DNA from: Dendrobium chrysotoxum | Taxonomy: Eukaryota; Streptophyta; Magnoliopsida; Asparagales; Orchidaceae | Direction of reading: 5' to 3' | Length of the DNA: 64,000 nt | NCBI GenBank assembly: GCA_019925795.1 | Contig: CM034310.1 | Coordinates: 8,470,869-8,534,868 of the forward strand | Part shown: in pieces, positions 9,249 to 21,363 of the stretch | How positions within the stretch are numbered: position 1 is the first letter of the stretch | Layout of the letters: each line of letters opens with the position of its first letter | Translations under genes and position numbers: made by a program | Notes under the pieces: model-generated | The model's database searches: none | Told to the model about the DNA's origin: nothing | Seen by the model: only the letters and a program-made list of their open reading frames with translations

Positions 9249-11199
9249 TGAAAGTACGAGATGCGCCAAGATGGGGGGGTGAATTGGTATTTTAAAAATT
9301 TGACCCTACACAAGAGTTCTAATTTTTTTTTGTATTTTCAAAATATAATTTAACAACCAATGTGCAGAAGCAATTACAACGATCACAACGATAAAATTGA
9401 TCTACGAGATTTAAAAATTGATTTTTCACCAAGCAATTAAAACGCACAAATTTAAAAGCATGAAAAGTAAAGTGCGGTAAACAGGAAAAAACACCCTAGA
9501 AATTTTTATAGTGGTTCGGTCACTTGACCTACGTCCACTCCCCGGAGTCCTCTACTCCGGGATTTGCACTAGTAAAAGTTGACTCTCCTTTTGCCCCCAC
9601 AGCAAGGCGGAGAAGCCTTTACAATACTCACTTTCACCTCCCTCGATGCGGCGGAATACCAAACACTATGTCACCCTCCCGGTGACGGCAGCGAACCTTC
9701 TCCTTTTTCTCCCTCCTGGAGATGGCAGAGTACCTTGGCGATGTTGATCTTGAAGTGATTCTTCCTTCGAGAACTTTCTTGAAGCTTCCAAAGCCACAAG
9801 AGGAGAAAAGCATGCAGCTAGCTTGGAGCCACCGTGTGATCCCCTCACACTACTTCTCCCTCACGCTCAAGCTCACCTTCACCTTCCTCTCTCAAGCTCT
9901 AGATCACTCCAAAAACTTCTCTCTACCGAATCCCCTTCTTTTTCCTCCAAGCCTCTCACAGCAAAAAGGATTGATCAACTTCTCTTAAAGAAAAACTTAA
10001 GTTGTTTTTTATATCAGGCTTCAGAAAACCCTAAAAGTTTCAACTTTTGCGTTTCTGATCGTACAGTATGATTTATAATCGTACTGTACGATTAGTTCAA
10101 TTTCAGTTCCGTCCAGTACGAGTACAGACAAACAGTTATTAAATTTTATTCATATCGTACTGTACGATACGTATATCGTACAGGACGATACTGTTGATTC
10201 ATACTGTTCGTATAGGACGAACTCTGGGACGATCCTCGGGACGAAAGAATTCGTCTCTGTCAGTCGTCCAGCACTCCTTGAATCGTACAGTACGATTAGT
10301 GTTTTTCAGGATATCGTCCTGTACGATACGAATATCGTCCAGGATGAATAGAACAAAAATTCTTGGGATCGTCTGGTACGATCGATGGGACGAAGAAAAT
10401 CGTCTCTGTCGGTCGTCCAGCACTCCACCAGTCGTACTGTACGATTAGTTCATTTCTTGATATCGTCCTGTACGATATGAATATCGTCCAGGACGATTAG
10501 AACAAAAAACATTGGTTTCGTCTGGTACGATCTCTGGGACGACTGAAATCGTCTCTGTCAGTCGTACAGTACGATTTAACATCATACAGTACGATCGACA
10601 TATAATTAGAAACCAACGTTTTATTTCCTGATTAGGGAGATAATTTTGGCAAGTTTTTAATTAATCGTACAGTACGATCCATATCGTACAGTACGAATAG
10701 TTCATAAAATCAAATTCGAAAACTTACCAAACTTATTCTGGCGGCTAGGGTTTCACAATTACAAATCATCATACAGTACGATCTGGATCGTACAGTACGA
10801 TAAGTTTGTAAACTTAATCATTAGAGAATTAGCCGTTGCCTGAGTATTTTCAATTAATCGTACAGTACGATATAAGGTCGTACAGTACGATGTAAAAAAA
10901 AATTATCATTTAAAAAAAAATTTCTCCCCCTGTGTGTGTGCATGGTTGCTCCTTTCACATGCATGCTTCTGTGGCAGACTCAAAAAATAAAGATAAATAA
11001 ATAAAAATTACAGACTCTTCAACATCCTATTCTACCCGGTTTGAGTCTCCAGCAATCTTTAGCAGTATGCATCTGACCTGAAATGTTAGTGCTCATATAC
11101 AAAGATTAAACATTTGTAATCTAACGGAAGTCTATATTTACTCAGTAAATATTAGTTGTCACCATCAAAATTAAGTGCTCGGGATCCTGGATTCCAACA
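9249..11199 (-). repeat. 5' LTR of copia element A
   Basis: The upstream LTR (1951 bp) in the sense direction, next to the primer-binding site. It is near-identical to 214-2168; differences in the stretch I compared (1021-1230 against 10051-10260) are five transitions, mostly at CpG. Its U3 carries the same palindrome array (10058-10891) and TATA motif (10005-10013). Confidence 0.95.
10058..10891. promoter_or_regulatory. Paired-palindrome array in U3 of the A 5' LTR
   Basis: This is the counterpart of 1027-1860 and the copy that would act on the genomic promoter. Pair positions and spacings are conserved between the two LTRs. Single-base decay is mainly C to T at the CG steps of the 15-mer. 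Confidence 0.85.
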
Positions 11200-11204
11200 G
11201 TATA

Positions 11205-12484
11205 ATTTCACTAATATTAGTTAAAGGCTGACTAACCTATACAGGATGATGGGCCAATGTTCTTTACTTTGAATATGTGGTTTTAGTGTTATCCTTGACA
11301 ACTTCACATGATACCGATTGGGAGTTATAAGGAGTTATTATTGTGTTGACAAGTAAAAGGGTGACAACTTTGTTTACTAAGCTAACGATTACTGACTACG
11401 AATTATTGATACTAAAAAACACCGATTAAGCTAGGACTCTTCTTTAATTAATATGATTACTAAAATACATGTTACTAATTCATTATTATTATAGCTTTAC
11501 TGTTCATTGATTGCTGATTTATTATCACTGTATAGATTTACTATTATTATTATCGGTTTGTTGATACTGATACGTATACCAATATTGTTTCTGATGATAT
11601 CGTTCACTAATTTAGTATACTGCTTCTATGCTATTGCCAATACTAATATGGATATTACTACTGGTATACTATTACTATTATTATTATAGTTATTGATTCA
11701 TTGCATTGTTTACTAATTGACTGATTATGTGACATATTGATCATGTGATTATGATACTATACTGATACTAATATAGAATTTAATGATTGTTATTAGTTTA
11801 CTACATTGATATGATTTATAGAAATCTTTACCGATGCTTTGGTTTTATTGATCTGAACTATTTCTTTACTAATTATCATTGATTGATAGTACTTATATGA
11901 CTAGTGCTTTATAGTTTTGAAACTTGTACTGGTTTACTAGTTTTCACACTGTATTACTTTATTAGTTATCATATCATTCTGTTTTGTTATTTAATAACTC
12001 TACTACTAACTATATGTGAGTTTTACTATTTTAATATTGATTTATGATCATATGACTGTTACTAGTATTGGAATGATTAGACATGCCTATTGCTTCTTTA
12101 CCATTCTTTGGTTCAGCTGTAGGATTCGGTCACTTGCTAGGATATTTCGCTCATTATATGTTATTTAAATGATTTCAGCTCAGGGTAGAAGATCAAGAGT
12201 GTGAGGCTACCATATTTCTCTAGACTTATTATTAGCCATTTTTCTATTTATAGTTATTCTTTATTACTCAGGACTGAAATAATAGATTATATTTGTATAA
12301 TTCTTAAGTATTGTATTTAATTTTAAAGAAATAAACAGAGATGCATATTGATATTTGATCAATAGAATTTACTTCTGATGATATTTAATTTTATTACTGA
12401 TAAATAAAATTAGATAGCTCTAATTATTGTCTAATAAAAGATAAAAGGAGGAATTCTTTCAAATTAGATTCTCAGGCATGATAA
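11205..12484 (+). repeat. gypsy-like LTR, first copy, right piece
   Basis: Continuation of the LTR begun at 1-213, resuming directly after the GTATA duplication. It matches 13285-13920 strongly (for example the segment GGGAGTTATAAGGAGTTATT). The 3' end is about 12484, directly before a primer-site-like TTGATATCAGAGCAG (12485-12499). Much of it is a low-complexity run built on TACTGATAT-like words. No coding capacity is seen. Confidence 0.65.
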
Positions 12485-12786
12485 TTGATATCAGAGCAGT
12501 TGCTAGAAGAAATAATTAAATTATTGCCAGAGCTATAGAAAATTGATCCTGAGTTGGATAAATAAGGTAGATTAAAGTGCATTATTATGCATCTATAACT
12601 TATTATATAAGTGAATGATATATGATTGAATGAATTATATGAGTGTATGATATGAATTAAGTTCGATGAGTTTTAATTCATAATTTGATTTGAATTTTAA
12701 TCATACCAAATTTTTTTGTATTAATTTTTTTCCTGAATCCTTTAAAAAAATGTTGGGGATGACATTTTTCTAAGATAGATAGATTT
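12485..12786 (+). other. Remnant internal region between two gypsy-like LTRs
   Basis: Only 300 bp separate the first LTR from the next. It begins with a decayed primer site (TGATATCAGAGCAG at 12486-12499) and ends with the family's 3' boundary sequence (GACATTTTTCTAAG near 12760-12775), which recurs before the third LTR at 17372-17385. All coding sequence is missing, so this is an internally deleted copy. Confidence 0.6.
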
Positions 12787-14178
12787 TGATAACCTAAAAT
12801 TTCAAAAAAAAAATTGAATAAAAAAATAAATTTAGGTGCCGTGCCTTGCCGAAGAAGAAAGAGGAGAGAAAAAAAGTGAAAGTTGATTTTAGCCATCAAA
12901 TCGTTTCACTATTTTTATGGTGCTTATATTATAGTAGGTGACTATGATCCTACTTCTATTTTCAAAGATTTCGATTCAACCATTTGATTCTCCCTAGAAT
13001 TAATTTTATTATATGTTCTCTAAATTTATTAAACTCCTACTTCATAATGTTTTATATGATATTATATATTTTTAGGGTGATTTTGATTGTAATATTTCTA
13101 AATTTTACTTGGTAAAATAGAAGTTATTAGTTATGTATATTTTTTTCTAAATAGAAGAAAATATTTTTATTTAAGCATTTTATTGATACAAGTATTATGA
13201 ATGAATATAAACATGGGATTGAGTAATAGCTGGTCATTATTACTATAAAAAAATGTGATATTAATATGTTTGAAAAATAAGTAAAAGGTTGGTTTCGCTA
13301 ACATTAGCTGCAGACTGACAAACCTGTATAGGATGGTGGGCTGATGGTCTTTCCTTTAAATATATGATATGATATTATCCTTGACTGATTCACATGATAC
13401 TGATTGGGAGTTATAAGGAGTTATTATTATGCTGATGGACAAAAGAGTATGCTAATGGACAAAAGAGTGACGACTTTGTTTACTAAGCCAACGATTACTA
13501 ACTACAGAGTATTGATACTAAAAACACTTCTTAAGCCAGGACTTCTTACTTGATTAATATGATTATTGAAATGTATGTTACTAATTCATTATTATTGTAT
13601 GACTTTACTATTCACTATTTACTATTTTATTATTACTGTATAAATTTACTGTTACTGCTACGGGTTTACTGATACTAATACATATACTGATATTATTATC
13701 TACGATACTGTTTACTTATTTATTATAATGCATCGATATTTTCACCGATACTGATATTGATGCTGCTTGTTAATATTACTACTAATGTTATTAATTTACT
13801 ATATTGTTTATTGATTGATTGATTATGTGACATACTAAGCATATATGATTATGATACTGCACTGATATTGATATAGAATGTGATTACTGTTATTAGTTTA
13901 CTGGATTGATATTATTGCTTCTAATTTTATTTTATTTTTTGTAGTTTGGTTTTAATCTTTTGTAGTCAGAAGCCTAGTGGAATAGACTAATGAATTAATT
14001 GATTTTCTAGCTATTATAAGTTAAATTTTGATAAATGAATATTGAAATATTTTGATGTATATGATTTATAATTGCTTCTATTGGTATTTTTTATATGAAT
14101 GAATTATTAAAATATTTGGTAGATTGATTAGGAGATGAAATATGCAATTCCTCTAAATTTAGGTCTTAAGGAACCACA
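12787..14178 (+). repeat. gypsy-like LTR, second copy
   Basis: The start TGATAACCTAAAA follows the same boundary sequence as the third LTR (TGTAATGACC at 17398). It ends CCACA just before TTGATATCAGAGTCC (14182-14196), a decayed methionine-tRNA primer site. The body aligns with 1-213 plus 11205-11830. It shares its central polypurine/TAGGTGA block with the third LTR. The three LTRs in direct order indicate unequal recombination between related elements. Confidence 0.65.
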
Positions 14179-14181
14179 AAT

Positions 14182-17100
14182 TTGATATCAGAGTCCTTAT
14201 TCTTAGAAGAATTTGATCATAATACAAAACTATAGGAATTTATTAATGAGGAGTAGAAATGAGTAGTGCTAAAATTTATTTTCCTTACATTCCTAAGATG
14301 CATATGCATGATTGAATTATAATTTGATAGGAAAGGGAACTATATTAAGTAAATAGAACCATCTAAAGTACCAAATGAATAGAGTTTGATGGCCCCAGTG
14401 AGCTATGATAGTATGATGCAGATTGCCAGTTTGACAACATAGTTGATGAGTGATGAACCTAGCAGACAGTATAAGAGCAAAGAGAATAAAGAATACAAGC
14501 ATTTAAAGATGTTTCAAAAATTGAACCCCCTACTACTTAAGGGAACTATTATGTCACATGTAGCAGAGGATTAGCTACTAAGGATAAAGAAGGTATTTGA
14601 TAGCACGCAGTGCCTATAGAGTAAGAAAGTATCACTGGCAATGTTTCTATTTTAAGGGGAAGCTAAGAGATGGTGGATAGGATAGCGAAGAGAGAAGTTC
14701 CAGGGAAAGTTGAACTCTCTGATCACTTGGGAGGAGTTTGTTAGCACCTTCAGGGATTAGTTTGTACCTCCATCAGCTCGTCATCAAATGTAGGAAGCTT
14801 TCATGAGGTTAGAATAGGGAAAAATGATGGTGATGTCATGCCTCAAAATCTAAGTTGAAAGAAATTCACATCTTATTATTATTATTATTATATAAACATC
14901 AACTAGAGCTCATAGGTTTAAATATAAGTGAAAAACATAATTACATAAATGTTCATTGAATATTTACATATATATCAAGTTTCCAAAATAATATGTACAA
15001 TAGCCAACAACAGGATACAAAATAATAAATAAAACCAAAGGGCGGGAAATAAAATCTAAACTATCACCCACTGATTTGCCTCACTCTGTAGGCTCATATA
15101 AAAACCACATAATGAAAAAATAGCTCAGCAAGTAACTAAAATTTTATAACTAAAATAAATGCATTGAAAAAGAAATAGTATGTTGTAAATATGCAAGAAA
15201 ATCTATGAATCAATATATGTTATTTGTACTGGTCATCTATATCAATTTATTAGTTTGTTATATATCACATCTTGATCTATCAATTATATCGATTATCTCC
15301 ATTATCAATCCTGAACATAAATCAATATTTATTAAATAATCAACCTTAATCATAAATCAATATTTATTAATTAATTAATCACATAATCTATCTTTATCAT
15401 TTAATCAGATGATCTCATTCAATCAATCAATCTTATTATTCATTCTATCTCATTAGTCAATCAGTTATATCAATAAATCAATCATATATCAGTATTATAT
15501 ATGTTAGTATTATCAATACTCTTATCATGTATCAGATATTTAGATATAGATATCTTGATCTTGAAGGAATCTTAATCTTGCTCCTGCACATTTGACTCCC
15601 GTATAGATAGCTCCTTATAACTTCTATGGGTATCATATGGGGTTATCATATTGTATATCTGATATCAATCATCTCATCATTTCAATATATCATATGGGGT
15701 TATCATATTGTATATCTGATATCAATCATCCCATCGACCTTTTGATTTTTTTAATTTTATACACATGCCAAATATTTCATCTTATTAGATTCATCTAGTC
15801 AGTATTCTTATCATATCAATCTTACTATTACAATTCAATACATACGAATCATATCAAAAATTTCAGCATAATCACATTTCAATATCATTGTATCAAAATT
15901 ATAGTATATTACTTTTCAACTCATTTCACATAAAATTTCCTAAACACATATTTAGTCAATAAAAATGTAATAAAATCATATGAAATTGTTCATAATGATT
16001 AAATTGGTAGCATTTCAAAAGTTATATAGTGAAAACTTACAAAATCAGGAGCTAATAGATTTTTGGTAGATTCATGAGATAAAAACTATTGAAATCAAAA
16101 CCATTAAAAACATGAGTAAGAGTTTAATCACTTACATCAATTAGAATAAAATTTTTAACATAAGTGATGGATAGAAAAAGCCCAAGAAGACTTTATCTCT
16201 CTCTTATTCTATCTCTCTTCTCTTCTCCTTCTCCTCAGCTTTTTGTTGGTAAGAAACGAAATGAGGGAGGAGAGGGATGGTGGGGTGGCAGGGATATTTA
16301 TGTTAAAAATATTTTAAAAAATTTTATTTTGTGCCTAGTGCCATGGCGCCCAAGATCTAGCATCACTGCACTGCATGACACACCCATAGTTACTATAGAA
16401 TATAACCTTCAATGTCGTGGTGGCTATTCTTGGCATCACAGTGCTACTACGCCGTAGTGCTGCTTACTAGATCTAAATTTTTAGATTGTTTTCAAATAAG
16501 AATTTTGGGTTATTATAAATGCTGCAATATAAAGCTGAGTTTACTGCAATGACAAGGTATGCACCTTAACTGGTTAGTACTACTAAATAGAAATGCTACA
16601 TGTTCTTAAGGGGATTGAAGGACGAGCTGAGACACCCACTTGTACCACTAACAATTCAAGAGTTTTTAGATTTAGTTGAGAGACCTAGATTGGTAAAAAA
16701 TAATTTGGTAATTCTCCAATTCCAACAGGGCATGAGCAAAAAGAGAGCTAGTAAAGAGTTGACAAGAGGAGAAAGTAGTTAAAAGAGAAGCAGATTTGTC
16801 GATGTTAGTAAAGGATCTATGATACCAGCTAGCAATGTGTAGGAATGTCCTAGATGTGGCAAGAGAAATGTAGGGCAATACTATCTTATCAAAGGATAGT
16901 GTATCAAATGTGTTCAGTAAGGATATTGGATGACAGACTACCCATATAAAGGATACGGAGAGAGATTTGATTCATGATAGATTGGTCCAGGTAAGCATAT
17001 GGATAGAGGATTGTAGAATTCCAAATATTTAATCAAGGATCTATCAGTGTAGTAACCGGAAGGAATATGAGTGGAAGTTAGAGGCAGCCCACACCATCAG
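14182..17100 (+). pseudogene. gag remnant of a gag-only gypsy-like element, split by a solo LTR
   Basis: Before the insertion (about 14520-14833) the translated pieces match the Ty3/gypsy retrotrans_gag domain: a LNPP segment, KVSLAMFLF, a GEAKRWW-like segment (14652-14675), TWEEFVSTFRD and PPSARHQM. The domain resumes at 16518 with YKAEFTAMTRYAP, then LRHPLVPLTIQEFLDLVERPRLV, with its ORF at 16600-16782. A degraded CCHC knuckle follows near 16850 (CPRCGKRN). Only about 300 bp of non-coding sequence lies between the gag end and the next LTR at 17398. I see no protease, RT or integrase. Many stops and frameshifts are present. Confidence 0.6.
14834..16517 (-). repeat. Reverse-oriented solo LTR inside the gag remnant
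   Basis: The gag frame stops at 14833 and resumes at 16518, so this 1.7-kb block is an insertion. Read on the minus strand it begins AATAACCCAAAATTC, resembling the start of the family's LTRs, contains the GAAGTTATAAGGAGCTAT segment seen at about 11325, and ends with the reverse complement of TGTCATGCCTCAAAATC. It has no internal domain. I could not find a convincing target duplication, and the terminal CA has probably mutated. It contains two tandem copies of a 46-bp unit beginning TATCATATGGGGTTATCATA near 15630-15730. The ORF at 16164-16457 is inside it and is probably chance. Confidence 0.55.
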
Positions 17101-17397
17101 TGATGATGGCACCCCTAATATAATTGAGAGTTTATATATTGAGTTAACAAGAATTGAAAGATGAACTAGAGAGGTCCACTTGTATAGTTTTCTATCTAAA
17201 ATATTGTTATGAAAGTTTTATTATTTATGATTTAAATGTATTTCAAAACGTATTATATGATTGACATACATACATGTGTGAATGAATACATGATTTTATT
17301 GATGATTGATGTGACTAGTGATCAGTATTTCTATTATGTCTGTCAGTGGTGTGTAGAGGGAAATGTCAAGGACAACATTTTTCTAAGGTGTTTAGAT

Positions 17398-18240
17398 TGT
17401 AATGACCTTAAATTTAATTTCCTAAATTCCAGGAAATTGACTAAGAGAATGTTGTGGTACTAATCTTGGGGCACTACAACACCAAGCTCTCAAATTTTTT
17501 GGAATTTAAGGGAGAGTTATTGCATTGGCTTGAAAAATTATATATATGTATATATATATATATATATAATCCTATTCTAATTCATCAAAAACCTCACATC
17601 ATAATCCCCTCCCTCATTTTCCTTGTTTAGCCAGGAGAGAAGAGAAGAGAAGGGGTGTGAGGAGAGAGAGAGAGGAGAGAGAGAGGAGAGAGAAAGATTG
17701 CTCCTAATCATTTTTGTTTATCGCTCTAGTTTAGAAAAGTACTTTGAGCATGGTAGGTAACCCTAAACCTATTTCTATTTTTAATTATTTTATTTTTTTT
17801 TCTATTTTCTCCCTCCTGAAATTGTTAAAAGTATAATATCTCTTATTTTAGTAATTTTTCACCATGTAATTTTTATATATAGTAGATAATATTTTTAAAA
17901 ACTTTTTAACTGGCTTATATTGAATTTTCATATGATGGTTTTATTTATATATTTGTTTAGTTCAAAATAAGTAGTATAATATTAAGTATGAAATAATCAA
18001 GAGTCAATATAGTATATGTGGGCATAAAATATAAGATATGCATACATTTATTATTCATAATATGAGTGATAAGATTGATAAGACTGGTACAATGACACTT
18101 GATACATATGAAATATATATATATATATTATATAATAGAAATGCATGATAGATATGTATTGATACTCGAAATTGTATGACATGCATAGAATAAATGTTCA
18201 TTGGCTTAATATGATAAGTATACTGATATATAAAGATAGG
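17398..18240 (+). repeat. gypsy-like LTR, third copy (3' part lost or divergent)
   Basis: Starts TGTAATGACCTTAAATT directly after the boundary motif GGACAACATTTTTCTAAGG. It shares the purine-rich block and the GGTAGGTAACCCTAAACC segment (about 17750-17780) with the second LTR (12930-12960). Homology fades after about 18.2 kb, so the right edge is approximate. It includes AT and GA microsatellites. Confidence 0.5.
17535..17693. repeat. AT and GA microsatellites
   Basis: A (TA)n tract at about 17535-17571 and a purine tract built on GAGAGAGAGGA at about 17636-17693. Both lie within the third gypsy-like LTR. Confidence 0.8.
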
Positions 18241-18280
18241 TTTAGCGTTGGATCAGAAGATAGGTTTAGGGTTGGATCAT
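18233..18280. repeat. 24-bp tandem duplication with telomere-like core
   Basis: Two adjacent copies (18233-18256 and 18257-18280) share AAGATAGGTTTAG-GTTGGATCA. The second copy contains GGTTTAGGGTT, one telomere-like unit. It is too short to be an interstitial telomere tract. Confidence 0.75.
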
Positions 18281-20760
18281 ACTGATATAAACACTCTACT
18301 TGAAGATAGTGAAGTTGCATTTATTTGCAAGAAAGGTCCCCATCCATTAAACCACCAAAGTGTTATGTTGATTACAAAGGCATTATTGCCAAAAAAGTTG
18401 AAGAACCACTCTAATAATAGAAGTAGAGCATCATGAGTGAACTAGAGAAAAAAGCATAAAAGGTAAAAAAAAACTTGATAGAGTAAATAGAAAAGGAGGA
18501 GAATGAATAAAGGGGGATAAATTATCGATCATTTAGTAGTGAGAATGTAGGATCAAGCCTGATTAGATTTGAGTAAGTTTGGCCTATATTAGGGGTAAAA
18601 TAATTTAATTACCTAAGTTAAGGGTTAGGGGCGCAAAATGTTTCATCTGATATTAGGCAAGGAACTAATATGATAACAAGCTCAATTATATATACTTTTG
18701 GGCATACTTAGATGAAAGGGGTTTAAAATGGGTTTATCTACCTACAACTTGGGTTAGATTTAGGCGTCTTGTGATCACCAAGGACTATATCAATCCAATA
18801 CCACCTCATATCTGATTTAACAGAAGTTATTGATCAAAATAACTCAACACCCTCTAACAAAGACTATGATTGGAGCTACTAAGGCCAAGAAGTCTAAAAT
18901 GGATTAATGGGTCAATATTCTAAGCCAATTGGAGATTATTTTCACCTAAGGGATGCCTATCTAACCGTCAAAAATTATAAGGGTGTCAAGGGTTTTGGAT
19001 AGAGTCTAATATTTTCTTAACATTTGGGAATCTAGGTAGAAAGGGTAGTTAAGTTAGTTTAAGCTAGGCTAAAGCTCCATTAGGTCTTATTGGGTTAATA
19101 TGGAATGGTGCATATGTCTATCTAAGGGCAATCACATAAGTCTAAGCTTGACTAAACCTCATGGGTCCTAAACCATCTTAGGTTATCATAAGGTTGAGTT
19201 TGGGTTAAATGAGTCTCATTTTTTATAGCTAAAGTAACAGGAGCTCAAAAGAAAAGGGGTTATGATGGGTCCTAGTACCACTATGGGTGACTGAGTGTTA
19301 AGTAGGCTAATTAAGCTAGACTTTGAATTAAGAGGCTCAATGGTGGGTCTCAATTTAACATTCTCTAAAAATGGGGAAAAAATGCAATATAGTTTATTCA
19401 TTTTCCTCTCTTTGCTAATATGCTTACCAAAAAAATACTAGCTTTAAAAAAAAAATTCACTTTGTGCTGCCTTAAATAATATAAAATATCATTTATCCAA
19501 CATTTTGAGAAATAAAAATAATTTAATTTTGATGTTAAGAGTATAATAAGTATTATTAAGTGATAAAGATGGGAGAGTAGATAATGTAAGAGATAAACCT
19601 ACAATTTTCTTAGCAAGACAAAGTGAATGATCAATAATGCCAATAAAATTAGAACAAAAACAAGAACAAAAAGTATGAAAACACTCTTTATGAATGATGA
19701 GATGATTAGAATATCCAAGATTAATAATCTAACAGCATTTAAAATTCATTAGAAGATTGAGCAACAAGAGATAAAAATGTAAAATTGCCACTATTATCTC
19801 CCTTTTCATCTCTATATGAATCAAAATTTGATTGCTTAAGTTTGAGTTGACAAACTTAATTTATAGGACCAAACTTCTCATAGCTATTATAAATTCCATT
19901 GAAGTTGAACATTCTCTTTTTATCAAGATTTTATTCCTTCTCAAGCTCAATCCAATTTGACAAATCTTAATTTCTACTAAAAATATTTGGCTTAATTTTA
20001 TTCATATGAATTGAGCTTTCTATTTGAGATGCAGAAGCAATAAAATTACTCATTCAAGAATTGAAAGTTTCTTAATTAACAAGTAGTTTCTCTTACTAAA
20101 TCAAGCTTCATGGTATAGACCAACTCAACAAAGTATTCATATATGCATGATAATTTCTAATCAATGTAGGAACCAAAATCCTATGGTTCTTAATTTTATC
20201 ATAAAAAAACTTGGATAGAGAATACAAATCTTAAAAAATATTTTTTCAATTTTAAATTAAAATGGGAGACATTCTAATTACCATACTACAATGATGCAAT
20301 CTCATTCTCCAAAAATTGAATCCATGCCTCACTAGCTCTAGAATGGAGTGCCATGAAAACAAATCTCATTCTTTCTTGGATTTGTCAATCTCTTAAATTT
20401 GACTTCATTTGCGATAACTTTAAGCATAAGTGTAGCTTTGCATTCTTTAATTTATTACTTCCTTAGGACTTCTCTTTTATTTAGACCATTGTTGGCATAA
20501 TAATCTCTAGGTCATTGGCCATGTTGTATAAATCTTGATCGACCAATTATGACTTGTTGCAAGCCATCTAAACAATTTAGTTCATATCATTAAACTTTGG
20601 AAAATAAAGATGTGGCATGAAAGAAGTTTCTAACATCATGGTCTCAATCCATAATCATGAACAATTCACAAGATGACCACAACCAAACTATAGAATATAA
20701 TAATACCAAAGAAATAATAAATTACAAAAGCCAAAATAGATCACTAGTTGCTCATATTAA
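18281..20760. other. Degenerate AT-rich region, no gene recognised
   Basis: About 2.5 kb without a supportable gene. The region 19.8-20.76 kb, read on the minus strand from the primer-site-like motif at 20761-20772, gives short fragments that loosely resemble a retrotransposon gag, but stops are dense and I do not claim it as a gene. The ORFs at 18248-18436 and 19216-19401 show no recognisable domain. Confidence 0.5.
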
Positions 20761-20772
20761 GCTCTAATACCA
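20761..20772 (-). promoter_or_regulatory. Primer-binding-site-like motif of a decayed LTR element
   Basis: The minus strand reads TGGTATTAGAGC, one base from the methionine-tRNA primer site. It would prime an element running leftward, with its 5' LTR starting near 20775. I see no matching second LTR. Confidence 0.35.
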
Positions 20773-20926
20773 AGTAGGAAAAAAACCCAGCAAAACTTAG
20801 TAGCATTGGCCAACATATTCCTTCTAGATAGCAGAACAAATAAAAGGCAAAAGCCTTGATAATGAAATCACAACAGTACATGGATGAACGTGAAAGAGTA
20901 AAAGAAAAAATTAGTTTACTCGGAAT

Positions 20927-21004
20927 CCAAAATCTGAAGAGCTTTTAAATTTGCTTCTTTTGTTGCCAAAATCTAAAGAGCTTTTCAATCTGCTTCTTTT
21001 GTGG
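20927..21004. repeat. 39-bp tandem duplication at the left edge of the RTE LINE
   Basis: Copies at 20927-20965 and 20966-21004 both begin CCAAAATCT and contain AAGAGCTTTT and TGCTTCTTTTGT. Recognisable RTE coding sequence begins a few bases after the second copy, so the duplication may mark the truncation point. Confidence 0.7.
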
Positions 21005-21008
21005 GAAA

Positions 21009-21282
21009 AAAGTGGCTAGTGATATTAAGATTATTGCAAAAGATGTGCTTGGAGTTTCAAAGGCGAAAGCTCCTAATAATAAAAATAGTTGGTGGTGGAA
21101 TCCAAATGTGCAAGAAAAGATAAAAAATAAGAAGATTTGCTATAAAAATTAGTTTAAATATAAAAATTCTAATAATTGGGAAAGATATAAAGAGGCACGT
21201 AAGAAATCTAAGAAAGTAATATGCGATATAAAGATCTTAGCTTTTAATGATTTATATAATAGATTAGATACTAAGGAGGGAG

Positions 21283-21363
<81 letters not shown>

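Larger units (their letters stand above)
214..11199 (-). mobile_element. Copia element A: complete SIRE-type Ty1/copia retrotransposon with ORF3
   Basis: A full-length LTR retrotransposon of about 11 kb, transcribed on the minus strand. Both LTRs begin TG and end CA on the plus strand (214-2168 and 9249-11199), the target duplication GTATA is perfect (209-213, 11200-11204), and a tRNA-iMet primer site and polypurine tract sit at the inner LTR edges. Gene order in the sense direction is gag, protease, integrase, RT, RNase H, a roughly 640-bp spacer, then a third reading frame (ORF3), which is diagnostic of the SIRE/Maximus lineage. Gag-pol lies in one frame with only a few nonsense changes and no visible indels. 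Two stretches of the LTRs compared by eye differ at about 2 positions per 100, so the insertion is fairly recent. It sits in the LTR of an older gypsy-like element. Confidence 0.95.

Noticed and set aside
18245..18275. Interstitial telomere
   Set aside because: Only one TTTAGGG-type unit occurs inside a 24-bp tandem duplication.
20250..20760. A copia gag gene on the minus strand
   Set aside because: Only short fragments resemble gag and stops are dense. I keep just the primer-site-like motif.
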